Shown in pieces: positions 21,637 to 32,097 of a DNA stretch of 64,000 nt. This DNA comes from Haematobia irritans (Eukaryota; Arthropoda; Insecta; Diptera; Muscidae): contig NC_134397.1 in NCBI RefSeq assembly GCF_050003625.1, positions 153,842,691 through 153,906,690 of the forward strand, written 5' to 3'. The translations under genes and the position numbers were made by a program. The notes under the pieces were generated by a model. That model did no database searches. It had not been told where the DNA came from and saw only the letters and a list, made by a program, of their open reading frames with translations. Numbering within the stretch: the stretch's first letter is position 1; every line of letters begins with the position of its first letter.

Positions 21637-22265
21637 CATAGAATAATCGTTCTAAAACCCAATAAAGTATACATATTCTGGATCATGGTGAAATTGTGAG
21701 TTGATCTAGCGATGTCCATCCATCTGTTGAAATCACCCCAATTTCCGAACGTAATATCCGCTTAATACTTGGCACAAATAGTTGTTTTTGATGTTGGTCG
21801 GATGGTATTGCGAATGGGTAGGTATAGCCCCCATACAAACCGACACCTAGGTTTGTCTTAAGAAGCCTCCTGGAGGAGCAAATTTCATTCGATCCGTTTG
21901 GTACGTGATCAATACAAAAATACAAAAATTGGTCCACGTTGGTCTATAATTATATATAACCCCCATCTAAACCTACCCTCAAATTTGATTTCCGGAGCTT
22001 CGTGAATGTTCAGATTTTATCTGATTTGGTTGAGATTTGGTATTTGGTCTTAGTCCGAATCCTCTAGTAAAGATGTGTAACCAATATCGGCCCACGATTA
22101 TACATATAACAGACCCTCAAAAAAAAAATCATCCGATCCGGTTGAAATTTTGGTCTTTAATTACAGTGCGAAAATCGATTGTGGATGTCACTCTTTATTG
22201 TGGATGTCACATGGTGGAGTCGGCCTGGCCGAATTTTACTGCCGTATATACCAGGTATACCGGTA
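21637..22265 (-). mobile_element. Family A element, degenerate
   Basis: Reverse-strand order: a weak TA run, the core TGGTGAAATTGTGAGTTGAT, a decayed GTCY run (ATGTCCATCCATCTG), units with CCCCCATACAAACCGAC, and a 5' end GGAGTCGGCCTGGCCGAA to TGCCGTATATACC. Truncated at both termini and highly diverged. Confidence 0.75.
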
Positions 22266-22277
22266 TGAAATGAGCGT

Positions 22278-22639
22278 TTATTCATGTGGCTCCCCTTTTC
22301 CAAACTTTTGAATCTTTCCCATAGCTTTTAAACGGTCTGAAATAGTTTTTTGTGCACAACTTAACATTGCTGTCATTTGCTTTTTATTCAAGGTGTCATC
22401 TCCATTCAATTCGGCGTCTTCAAACGATGTTGGTGGTTTTCCACATTTCTCACATCAAAATCATTATTTCTGAACCGTTGAAACCATTTTTTGCATGTTG
22501 CTTCTGATAGAGAATGATCACTGTATGCCTCGACAAGCATTCGGTGCGACTCTGCAGCACTTTTCTTCAAATGAAAACAAAAAATTAATGTTTTCCGCAA
22601 ATCATAACTTTCTGGTTTAAAATTGGATATTTTAAACAT
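22278..22639 (-). pseudogene. Mariner transposase N-terminal fragment
   Basis: From the Met at 22639: MFKISNFKPESYDLRKTLIF followed by ...CKKWFQRFRNNDFDV, the helix-turn-helix and WFxRFRxxDFD motif of classical mariners. After a frameshift near 22440 a second frame reads GKPPTSFEDAELN, then KTISDRLKAMGKIQKFGKG and PHE, matching the linker before the catalytic domain. A stop at 22278-22280 and loss of everything downstream leave no catalytic residues. Subfamily not determined. Confidence 0.82.
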
Positions 22640-22899
22640 TTGTGCAAAAATAAGATATTGTCTGTTCAATGACTTGATGTATAATAAATATTTTTTCACA
22701 GATATCAAAACAAACAAACAAATAAAAAATAAGGGCTCAGGGTTCACAACAAATGTTCCCTATCGAGACATTCGTATCTTGGCGCTCAATTCATACCTTG
22801 TCCTTGTTTATTGCCAATAATTCTGCCTGCAGAACATTACACTCCTAAGGTAATATTTTAACGATTTTATGTTCCAGGTCTTATGAACATAATGTATAA
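22640..22899. other. No feature seen
   Basis: AT-rich, between the mariner relic and the non-LTR relic. Confidence 0.4.
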
Positions 22900-23560
22900 A
22901 ACTTTTATTTCCCGGGATGCACCACGCTTCACTATTGGGATTAAGTGTTTCAAATTCTTGTCGTATAAGGGGTTCCCCACAGTGTAATACGCTGTGGTTG
23001 GTACATCTGGCGTTACTGTGAGAACCCTACTGCCATAGAACCGTTGTTACGTCTAACTGTTTGACCAATGTGACTAAAGACAATAGATGCAACATGACGT
23101 TAAGAGAATCTTTCCCTGTCTTACAGAATGAGTCTGAGATATATCTAAACTTGTCAACAGCTGAATTGGCAGGCATTAGAACACAGCGGTATATAACATT
23201 ATAAGTCTACCCACTGCCGTATACAGCCAATGGTTTTAGTCCCCTCTGTTTCCCTTTTTGCACGAGTTTAAAGCTACATTGGCATTTCTTGCACTTTATT
23301 CAATAGTACTCTTAGGATACAGACTCCTGTCCAATATAAATCCGCAGTAGTTTGTCCACTTACCAAAAGGATTTTTTTCAATACGACCTTAGGAGATGGG
23401 CTTAACGGTGGGAATATTGCATTCTATGCAGTATATGATTAGGCTTGGCTTTGATGGATTTGTACCATTGTTACCATTTTCCTGCGCCCATCTCTTTTAG
23501 TTATCTGGAGGAATGCATTTAAGATGCCATACATTTTTTGAGCTATGCGTACTTCATGGT
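22900..23560 (-). pseudogene. Non-LTR retrotransposon ORF2 relic (post-palm RT region)
   Basis: Reverse-strand frames, broken by several stops and shifts, read in order: KRWAQENG..NPSKPSLIIY, NYCGFILDRSLYPKSTIE, SARNANVALNSCKKG, NHWLYTAVGRLIMLYTAVF, and DSLNVMLHLLSLVTLVKQ. These align by eye with the stretch after the reverse transcriptase active site in R1/LOA-type non-LTR elements (xxNPxKTELxLF ... YLGxxLDRKL ... ALYxCK ... WLYTAVVRPILLYG ... ALNVMLHLLPL). The YADD box, endonuclease and any RNase H are absent. Heavily decayed; clade assignment is tentative. Confidence 0.68.
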
Positions 23561-23784
23561 GGCATAAAGTCACTCGAACGTGTAAACCCTTATCTAAGTT
23601 TCCAAATTCAGACTCGAGTTCAGGTATACCTAAAGCCACGTTTCAAGTAAATTCCCTCTTTAAAAATACCCACCATCTTCGAATACGTTTTAGTTTTGTT
23701 GTCAAATTACCAAATATCTTCGATTTTTCAATCATTCTAATAATAATAATTTCCAATTATTTTGGGACGAATTGAATTTTGTAA

Positions 23785-23905
23785 AGGACGGACAAATGGA
23801 AAGACGGAAATCGCTAGATCGACTCAGAATTTTACCACGATCCAGAATATATAATTTACGGGGTCTCAAACCAATAGTTTGATGTTACGAACAGAGTGAT
23901 AATCT
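23785..23905 (+). mobile_element. Isolated family A core
   Basis: GGACGGACAAATGGAAAGACG, then GATCGACTCAGAATTTTACC, a short TA run and GGGGTCTCAAACCAATAG. Units and termini are missing. Confidence 0.7.
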
Positions 23906-24661
23906 TAGTTTGGTTAGGTTGACACCAATCCATTTCCATTGTGATTATTCATATTTAGTTGTTTCCTTCCTCTTCATCATCTATCTTCCTTTGACAAGAT
24001 TGATCATCATCATATTAACGTTTCCAAACGAGTTTTCTAGGTCTTCCATACAGAAGCCTTGGTGAAGGAAAGTATATTCTTCGGATTATAGTCCCGTAGA
24101 TCAGTACTATTTCTTCTAAAGGATAAAGTCCTATTTCTTCTAAAGGATAAAGCCGGACAATGGCATAAATGTTAGGACTCTTCCGTTGCCTCCGAGTCCA
24201 GACACCATCTGAAAATGTCATCAGTCATTAAGCAACCCAGCAAAGCACGCGTCGCCAAAAAAGTATGCGTCGCCAAAAAAGTACTGAAAATGTTCTTTTT
24301 GGATCAAGAAGTGGTGCAAAATTGGCGCAGAAGCGATGAATTTGACATGAGCTTGTCATGTGATGTCAACAGCCGTTGCATTGAATTTGCTTCACTTCTT
24401 AAAGTGTGATCCAAATTCAGTGGTTTGGTTTTTTTTTTATATTTTATATTTCTATAATATTTATAGAAATATATAAATATTTATATTATTTATTTCTATA
24501 TATTTTTATGACTTTTTATGCATTTTAATGCTTGTCGGAAACCTTTGTCTTGAAAGTTTTTCAAAAAATCCCAATTTTTCTTGAATGGATTTTGCATTTT
24601 AATAAGGTGTACCATTTGATTAATTCTTAGTCTGTTTATGTTATAATCCATTTAAAACAAA
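23906..24661. other. No gene seen; small direct repeat at ~24245-24285
   Basis: GCGTCGCCAAAAAAGTA occurs twice in tandem (24249 and 24268). The stretch to 24425 ends AAGTGTGATCCAAATTCAGTG, a phrase echoed at 7070-7085 (GAAGTGATACAAATTCAGTG), which suggests an undescribed interspersed repeat. 24430-24520 is TATTTATA-rich. Confidence 0.45.
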
Positions 24662-26007
24662 ACAAGTATATACGGCCGTAAGTTCGGCCAGGCCGAATCT
24701 TATATACCCTCCACCGTGGATTGCGTAGAGACTTCTACTAAAGACGGTCATCCACAATTAAATTACTTGAGTTGAGGCCGATGGCAAGGCATCTTAACAT
24801 CATCTTCTAAATTGTAAGTTAGTCCATGCGGGATGTATAGTAGACAAAAGAAAGGTCGATTAAATACGTATATATTCAGTTCTTGACCGGTATATATAGG
24901 GAAGAAATAATAACGAACCGATATGAACTTTGTGCTGTAATTATAGAGCCAGAATTGAAATATGAACACGAGTCTACCAAAAATGTCAGATTTTTTACTT
25001 TTGGTAGATTGGTAGAATTCTTGATGTTTTGGAAATATTCCTCTCCATCTATGAAATGCTTCATAAATTTTCTATAGAAATAACATTTTGACAACATTTT
25101 CTACCGAAATAAAATTCTGACAAAATTTTGAATAGGAACAAAATTTTGACAAAAGTTTCTATAGAAATAAATTTTTGAAAAAATTTTGTATAGAAATTAC
25201 ATTTTGACAAAATTCCCTAAAAACATAAAATGTTGAAAAATGTTTCTATAGAAATAAATTTTTGACAATCATTTCCATAGAAATATAAAATTTTGACAAA
25301 ATTTTCTATGGCAATAAAATTTCGGCAGATTATTTTTAGCTCGAGTGGGAATCGTGATTTTTCTGTGATTGGGGATCGGTTTATTTGGGGGTTATATATA
25401 ATATAGATCGATACGGACCAATTTTGGCATGGTTGTTATCGGCCATACACAAGCGAAATGTACCAAATATCAACCGGATCGGATGAATTTTGCTCCTACA
25501 AGAGGCTCCGGAGGTCAAATCTGGGGATCGGTTTATATAAGGGCTATATATAATTATGGACCGATATGGACCAATTCCGGCATGGCTGTTAGAGACCATA
25601 TACTAACACCACGTACCAAATATCAACCGGATCGGATGAAATTTGCTTCTCTTAGAGGCTCCACAAGCCAAATCTGGGCATCGGTTTATAAGAGGGCTAT
25701 ATATAATTATGAACAGATGTGAACCAATTTTTGCATGGTTGTTAGAGACCATATACTAAAGCCATGTACCAAATTTCAGCCGGATAGGATGATATTTGCT
25801 TCTCTTAGAGGATCCGCAAACCAAATCTAGGGGTCCGTTTTTATGAGGGCTATACGGGAAAGTGGACCGATATGACCCATTTACAATACCATCCGACCTA
25901 CATCAATAACAACTAAATGTGCCAAGTTTCAAGTCGAGCAATATTTCGAGATGTTACAAACGGAATGACAAAGTTAATAAACCCCCCATCCAATGGTGGA
26001 GGGTATA
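24662..26007 (+). mobile_element. Family A element, both ends present, core deleted
   Basis: 5' ACAAGTATATACGGCCGTAA with the GGCCGTAAGTTCGGCC hairpin, 29-bp array 25060-25335, three to four 153-bp units 25370-25880, 3' hairpin ending GGAGGGTATA. The linker AAGTTTCAAGTCGA joins directly to GCAATATTTCGAG. The GACR run, the core and the TA run have therefore been deleted precisely, unlike other copies. Confidence 0.88.
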
Positions 26008-26032
26008 CAAATTTAATTAAAAGGACTTCCTA

Positions 26033-26400
26033 CACACAGAGAAGAGATTGGTTGGAAATCGGCTGAAGTAATGAATATTCTACATTTATAATTAAATATC
26101 AATTGCCCCAATCTATGTACTATATTTGCAATCATACGTGGGTCTCTACTACAATGTTTCGATTATGTCAATGGATACATTTGCAATCATACGTGGGTCT
26201 CTACTACAATGTTTCGATTATGTCAATGGATTTACGTTTGTGATAGAAGACAGACAGTTGTAGGAGCTAAATGTCTCTACTTTAAAAAATTTTGCCCGTA
26301 TTCGGATGACACAACCTGCCGTAATTAATTGTCATAACTGTCACTTTGTTATCACAACTTACGGATGGCTTTCACAACCGAATACCATTTGAATTATTGT
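26033..26400 (+). mobile_element. Putative MITE related to 28815-29013 and 51826-52095
   Basis: Begins TACACACAGAGAAGAGATTG, the same as 51826 onward. Both contain GTTGTAG...AAATGTCTC and end near CACAACC/ACAACAG words. The right terminus is not clearly defined, so extent and class are uncertain. Confidence 0.5.
26124..26233 (+). repeat. Exact 55-bp tandem duplication
   Basis: ATTTGCAATCATACGTGGGT and the following bases occur at 26124 and again at 26179, virtually identical. The other copy of this element near 51900 has it once. Confidence 0.85.
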
Positions 26401-26884
26401 ACAAATGTCATTTCTATTAAAATATTAATTTCATGTCTAAGGAAGACGTATTTTTTTAATTTTTAATCTTCTGGAGAACTCGGAATGTAATAGATCGGAT
26501 AAGAAATACACTTTCTCAATGGTCAAGGAGTGCTCCGAGACACCACTTTAATGTACCAATCTTCACAGTACCAACAGGTATTTAACCCTAGCATCCAGTC
26601 TGTCATTTGATCAATTAATCAAAACTTTTGTCTTTTAGATTAGTAAATTACTGGCCACTGGCCAGAGAGGTTGACAACTTAATTCCGTGCTAAAGCAAAT
26701 AACATATAAACTCTCTCGATAGCTGGCGACGTCGGCAACAAGTAAATATTTGTAATCTGCTATAATCTCAATATGTTAGTAACGATCAGTACAAATCAGC
26801 TAAACAGGTGCAGATGTTCATGCAATATGTTACGAGATGAGTCTTCAAGTAAATTTCTTGTGTGTCCTCCATTGTGTTGGGTAT
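26401..26884. other. No feature seen
   Basis: AT-rich and apparently single copy. No open frame with a recognisable domain. Confidence 0.4.
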
Positions 26885-27896
26885 TATACCCTCCACCATA
26901 GGATGGGGTGGAGGGTATCGAGATATTGCTCTGAGTATATATATTCTTAAAGTATATATATTCTTAGTCGTGCTGAAATTCTGAGTCGATCTAGCCATGT
27001 CCGTCCGTCTATTGAAATCACGTTAACTTCCGAACGAAACAAGCTTTCGACTTCAAACTTGACACAAGTAGTTGTTATTGATGTAGGTCGGATGGTATTG
27101 CAAATACATATTGCCCCCATATAAACCGACCCCCAGATTTGGCTTGCGGATCCTCTTAGAGAAGCAACATTCATCCGATTCGGTTGAAATTTGGTACGTG
27201 GTGTTAGGTCCATATCGGTCCGTAATTATATTTAGTCACCTTATAAACCGATCCCCAGATTTGACCTCGGGAGTCTCTTGGAGGAGCAAAATTCATCCGA
27301 TCCGATTGAACATTGGTACGTGGTGTTAGTATATGGTATTCAACAAACATGAAAAATTGGTCCATATCGGTCTATAATTATATATAGCCTCCATAGAAAC
27401 CGATCCACAGATTTGACCTCCGGAGCCCCATAACATAATTCATTCGACTCGGTTGAAATTTGGTACATTGTGCCAGTATATAGCCGCTATCAACCATACA
27501 AAGCCTGATCCATATCGGTCTATAGTTATATAGCCCCCATATAAAACAAACCCCATATTTCAATTCTACACGCAAAGAAAAAAACGTTTGGAAAACGTGT
27601 ACCGAAAACGTTTTTCTTTTGTTAGAGTTTTTTGAATTGCTTCGAAAATTTTAAACTTTTATCACCAAAAAAATTCGTTTGTTACAAAGTTATTATTTTT
27701 TCAATAAACAAAGTTATTTTTGAAACAACAACAGAGTCCATTTCGTTTATATCAAACACTGTTCTTTTCTGACTTTTGGTCTTTAATAAAACACATTTTA
27801 CAGTTCAAAATTTAATATAGTACAATGTAATGTTGAACATTTTTTTCGGAATCTTCCGAACATATGTAGAATGTATGTAAAAAAAAAAAAAAACTT

Positions 27897-27970
27897 TGGT
27901 CGAAGCAGGGATCGAACCCACGACCCTTGGCATGAGAGTCAGACGTAGCAACCACTGCTCCACGGTGCCA
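27897..27970 (-). other. tRNA-like sequence, pol III boxes
   Basis: Read on the minus strand: GGCACCGTGGAGCAGTGG, an anticodon-arm-like CTGACTCTCATGCCAAGG, then GGTTCGATCCC (27908-27918). The A- and B-box words are good, and ATG/CAT occurs at the expected anticodon place. The acceptor arm does not pair convincingly, so I read it as a SINE-type head or tRNA relic and not a working gene. Confidence 0.55.
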
Positions 27971-28084
27971 AACTAAATGTTTGTTTCTGTTAAATAAACT
28001 TTGTTTATTCGGTTCGTGGGCGCCGCAAGCTATGCTATATAAATATAACTTATATGGATATTTATCTATTGATGACCATAACAG

Positions 28085-28160
28085 GTACATAGCTCAGTGG
28101 TTAGTGTGTTGGCTTACAAAGTGCATGGTCCGCGGTTCGATTCTCCGTCCAGGCGAAAGG
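28085..28160 (+). other. tRNA-like sequence, pol III boxes
   Basis: TAGCTCAGTGG (28090-28100) matches an A box and GGTTCGATTCT (28134-28144) a B box, in correct order and spacing. The 5' and 3' acceptor strands do not form a clear seven-pair stem. Different in sequence from its neighbour at 27897. Confidence 0.6.
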
Positions 28161-28545
28161 TAAAAAAATTTTAAAAATTTATAAAATCGTATAATTTCTT
28201 CTACATTGTTTGTATTACAGAAAAAGGTGCTAAGAACTAAAAATCTTCGTGGAAGTGAGAAAGATGTGAGGGAAAATGCAATTAGCCAGAAAAAAATTTT
28301 TTTTTGAGTTAGTCATTATGAAATTGTTTTTACATCCTGGAAAAGAATAAACGTTTATCACAAAAAGTATATACTTTTCTTCCAAATACACTTCCTTACA
28401 GCGAAAAGCAAATGAGAAACGAACTTTGTTTGTCTAAAATTTCGTTTGGGAGGAAAGAATTATTTTTTTGCGTGTAGCTCTCTAATTACCGCGCAAAAGT
28501 TCATATCGGTTCGATCTTTCTGCGTATTTAGTTGTTTTCGATACG

Positions 28546-29196
28546 AATATATATTAATTAATTTATTAATCAATTTTTATTTTGTTTGTAGTAAAAATTT
28601 TTTGCCACATAGGATGATGCGCAAATTCATGGCGAAGGATATACGAGCTGATTTACAACCAACTTAATCGCTAAAAAGTATAAATTGTAATTTTCATAAT
28701 TTGATATGAAATACAATGAGTTAAGATTTATTTTCATTTCATATTTTTAAATAAAATAAAATATAATATTTAATTGGGAAGGAATTGGTTTTTAATTTGG
28801 CCATGAGTATTATTAAGGTTGGGCAACACAACCGAATGATGAAGGTAGCTACAACCAATGTCGTCGGCAGACCCAACCAATACCACATTAGGCATTAGTT
28901 GTGTCGACCGAATCAGTCGGGTGACACAACTGCCAACTGATAGTTGCTACAACTGCAAAAAGGAGGTTGGCAATAAATTCGGTTGTCACAACCAATCTGT
29001 ATTGCCTGTGTATGTAGTTAAAATAAAAAAAAATCTTTAAGGGGACATTTTTGGAAGTGCTTTTAAAGTCATTAGAATTTTAGAGTGCTTATTACTCTTG
29101 TCCTCCCATATCAATTTAGTTTGCTCGCATCCCGCAGACGAAGGACAACGTTCTTTTCATAAATCATTGTATTCGACATTGACTCTGTAAATATAA
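28546..29196. other. AT-rich; contains GTTG/CAAC-rich MITE-like block 28815-29013
   Basis: 28815-29013 is dense in ACAACC and GGTTGT words in both orientations and ends TTGCCTGTGTA, resembling the ends of 26033-26400. The flanks show nothing. Confidence 0.45.
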
Positions 29197-29440
29197 AGGG
29201 TGGTTAAAATTTCAAGGGCCGATGTTGAGTTTGAATAAAACACAAACCATTGTTTCGTTAGCTGTGTGGCAAGTGGCACCGTCCTGCTGAAACCACATAT
29301 CGTCCACATCCATATCTTCCAATTCGGGCCATAAAAAGTTCGTTATCATCTCACGATAGCGAACACCATTCACAGTAACTGTCTGTCTCCAAAATGTAAA
29401 CGCCTTTCTTCCCAATCATCCATACTTTGTATAATCGATT
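29197..29440 (-). pseudogene. DD41D-type transposase fragment
   Basis: The open part (29212-29415, minus) reads FWRQTVTVNGVRYREMITNF then DDMWFQQDGATCHTAN. This is the same block as VTVNGDRYRSMLTNF...DMWFQQDGATCHTA in the element at 46068-46990, including the second catalytic Asp. It runs directly into an end-like sequence AAAGGGTGGTTAAAATTTCA at 29197, so the C-terminal third is deleted. The N-terminal half is also gone. Confidence 0.78.
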
Positions 29441-29456
29441 TAAACTTGCCTTAAGT

Positions 29457-29489
29457 CAACCCTCCATCCTATGGTTGAGGGTATCAAAA
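29457..29489 (+). mobile_element. Solo family A 3' hairpin
   Basis: CAACCCTCCATCCTATGGTTG then AGGGTATC matches the terminal hairpin of family A, with no element body next to it. Confidence 0.65.
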
Positions 29490-30385
29490 TCCTTTTGCCA
29501 ATGACAATATATTTTTTTTATCAGTGTACGGTCTACGAATTGTATGCCCTTACGTCACTATAATGAAGTGGAATGTTATTAAATTAATTAACATATCTTG
29601 ACTATGTTCGTAATTATTTTCTCTGTAAATGTGGTAAACCCCACCCACTCCAACAAATCTCAATCATTTCGATCTCTCCAGAGGCCAATATTACTAAAAT
29701 GAAATGAAATTACCTAAATGGTCAGACTATGTCAACAAGTCAAATATATAAATTCATTTCAACACCTTTTTTGTTCGTGTCTTCCCGCATGGAATAATAT
29801 TATCGGACAATTATTTCAAATGTGATGACAACTTCCATCACACAAAAGCACAACATACCAAAGGCCATCAATGCTAAAGTATCAATAGCCTGTCGTCCAT
29901 ATGCTCTTCGATTGGTCTTCAAATGTATCTAACGTAAGACGATGTTAAGACACCAATTCAATGGGAGAATTATGAATGAATTGTGAAGCTATTGGTAGAT
30001 TTGTCGTATGTGGTCGATGTGGGGTACCATTCTACCATTCATTGGAGTCATGGCAGAAGGCATTTATTACCACCTATAAAGATGTGCTGTCATATGTGTG
30101 TTATTTGAATGCTTGAGCTTTTGACGTTATTTATTATTAAAAAGGCATTTGTGCATAAAGAGCAGTAGATTCACATTTGTCTATAGATAGATGGCAAACC
30201 TCCGTCTCATTCACTTTGATTTGAATGTGGGAGACTGTGGGTAGTAGCAAAAGTTTTGGGAAAAAATAGGCACAATATTTTGTGAATTTTGAATTAAGTA
30301 AATCCGTGTATTTTCTTTGTATAAACCATTGTTTTCTTATTTTTAGCATCTGTCATTAAAGTATGTAAATAAATAAGGAACAACT
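29490..30385. other. No feature seen
   Basis: Apparently single copy. Short open frames (for example 30137-30349, minus) have no recognisable domain. Confidence 0.4.
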
Positions 30386-30590
30386 TCCCATCATATAGTA
30401 TCTTTGTCGTTCCGTTTGTAACGCATTGAAATATTGGCCTCAGGCCTGAATGGGCCACATCGGATTTTACTTCAGGACCCTCTTAGAGAAGCAACTTTCA
30501 TCCGATCCTTGGAGATTTGGTACGCGATGTCTTGTAACAACCATGCAAAAATTGATCCATGTGGATCCATAATTATATATACGCCGAGAA
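30386..30590 (-). mobile_element. Family A fragment
   Basis: TTGTCGTTCCGTTTGTAACG and GAAATATTGGCC, then a jump to GGGCCACATCGGATTTTAC and one unit ending at CCATAATTATATATACGCC. The core and GTCY run are deleted. Confidence 0.75.
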
Positions 30591-30727
30591 GCAATATGAT
30601 CACCGCAATCATGTTGTTATTTGTGGATGGCGAAAATGGAATATTTTTGTCGCAAAAATGTTGTTTTCTAGGCAAACATATCATGGTTGCTGAAATCAGA
30701 TACATAATTTTCGAGATAATAACATGG

Positions 30728-30912
30728 TTGCGGTGTTCCACATTGCAGTGAAACCACTTAGAGAAGCTTTGAACACTCAGAAATGCCACCAGCATTACGG
30801 AGGTGGGATAATCCACCGCTGAAAAAAATTTTGGTGCTTGGCCGAAACTGGGTTTCAATCCACGGCCCTGTGTATACGCGGGCACGCTAACCATTGCACC
30901 ACGGTGGCTTCC
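30728..30912 (-). mobile_element. tRNA-derived SINE, 5' half
   Basis: Reverse copy keeping the head (AACCATTGCACCACGGTGGC at 30888-30907) and the first half of the body; the tail is missing. The B box is changed: the sequence reads GGTTTCAATCC on the plus strand where GGATCGAACC-like is expected. Confidence 0.82.
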
Positions 30913-31072
30913 TTCCAGGGTCGTTACAAACCATTTATTGTTTTTTATGCAGGTAGTCACTCTCCAGAAGGCTGTGCATGGGCGGGACTCGGGTTACGTC
31001 TCCTACTGTTGAAGACAAGAAGCTACCGCAGGACGATTAATGAAGATTTTAGTATGCAGGCCCGGGGAAAAA

Positions 31073-31805
31073 AGTTTGTCTGACGAAGATTGTTCTTAGC
31101 AGAGGCGGTGAGGAAGCAATTTGTCTTACGAAGATTGTACTTCGCAGAGGTGTTGCGGAGGCAGTTTGTATGACGAAGATTACACACCCGCAAAAAATCG
31201 CTTCTGTAACATATACCCCAAATACATTTTGCTTCAAGCATATATATTTTCACGATTGGTCCAAACAAAATATTGTTTGTATTGTTCAAACATATTATGT
31301 TTCACCTTAGGGCATACACTGGTAGACAAAAATTTTGATGAAAGTTTCTTTATGTATCTATATTTTTAAGGAGCCAATTGGTTACTTCCATTCTTTTACT
31401 TGCAGCATACTCCCTAAGTCTCTCTTTCTAAACACATATATGTTTATATGGTATTTCTAAATTTATATATGTTTGCATCCAAGCATATTATATTTACAAA
31501 CATGTTATGTCCCAAACATAATATTTTCTAACGTATTAACATATATGTGCCAAACATGTGATGCTAGTTTATGAACATTATATGTTTGCACTTAAAAATA
31601 TTGTGTTCAACAATTTGAGTTCCAAACATATAATTTTTACACCCAAACATATGAAAAACAGTCTTTTTCGTCCGTGCACTTCGCAGACAATTGTGTTCGT
31701 CCGACGTAGATTTTACTTAGCAGTGGCGGGGAGAGGAGTTCGCCTGTCGAAGATTATACTTCGTATGAGCGGTTGAAGGGGTTTGTCCAGCGAAGATTAT
31801 TCTTA
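31073..31805 (+). repeat. Short CGAAGATT...CTTCG repeat, interrupted by TA3
   Basis: About six imperfect ~45-50-bp units with TTTGTCTGACGAAGATTGTA and CTTCGCAGAGG (31073-31182 and 31677-31805). Each unit contains a small palindrome CGAAG-N6-CTTCG. GC content is higher than in the surroundings. Confidence 0.7.
31183..31676 (+). mobile_element. TA3 element
   Basis: A TA at 31181-31182 precedes CACACCCGCAAAAAATCGC. The right end is GTCTTTTTCGTCCGTG followed by CA in place of TA. The interior is rich in AACATATATGTTT palindromes. Reverse copy at 35646-36050, partial copy at 43994-44138. No coding capacity. Confidence 0.78.
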
Positions 31806-32097
31806 TCAGCTGAAGCTACGCTGATCCTATTCAGAGGTTTAGTTAAATTTATTTGAGACTGAAATTTACTCGGCTCTAACTAAAATTCGGTCTTACCTCC
31901 TTGGTGATCGCCAACCACCTGACTAGTCTGTTGCACTACTCTTTTATAGCTGTGGTCGCCCATATGCGCATTACTCTGCTACATAAACTGTGGACTCCAC
32001 AACCGGTCATCGGTGTCAATTTTTATAGATGACACTGTCCTATATTCCTTTTCGTTAAATTTATAATTTAACTTCAAAGGAACCATTATTACATTTT
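31806..32097. other. No feature seen
   Basis: Unique-looking sequence between the short repeat and family A. Confidence 0.4.

Larger units (their letters stand above)
27569..28474. mobile_element. TA4 element carrying two tRNA-like sequences
   Basis: TA duplicates at 27567-27568 and 28475-28476. Ends CACGCAAAGAAAAAAACG and, reversed, CACGCAAAAAAATAATTC. The interior has GTTTG/AACGTTT-rich AT sequence and two divergent tRNA-like modules (27897-27970 minus, 28085-28160 plus). No transposase. Confidence 0.75.
26885..28545 (-). mobile_element. Family A element, interrupted by TA4
   Basis: 3' hairpin CCCTCCACCATAGGATGGGG, GTCY run at 27000, units to 27566. After TA4 the sequence GCTCTCTAATTACCGCGCAAAAG corresponds to 33718-33735 of the copy at 32098-33954. 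The 29-bp array and 5' hairpin are missing. Confidence 0.8.

Noticed and set aside
30472..30960. 162-codon open frame on the minus strand
   Set aside because: Runs across a SINE and family A fragment; composite of two repeats.
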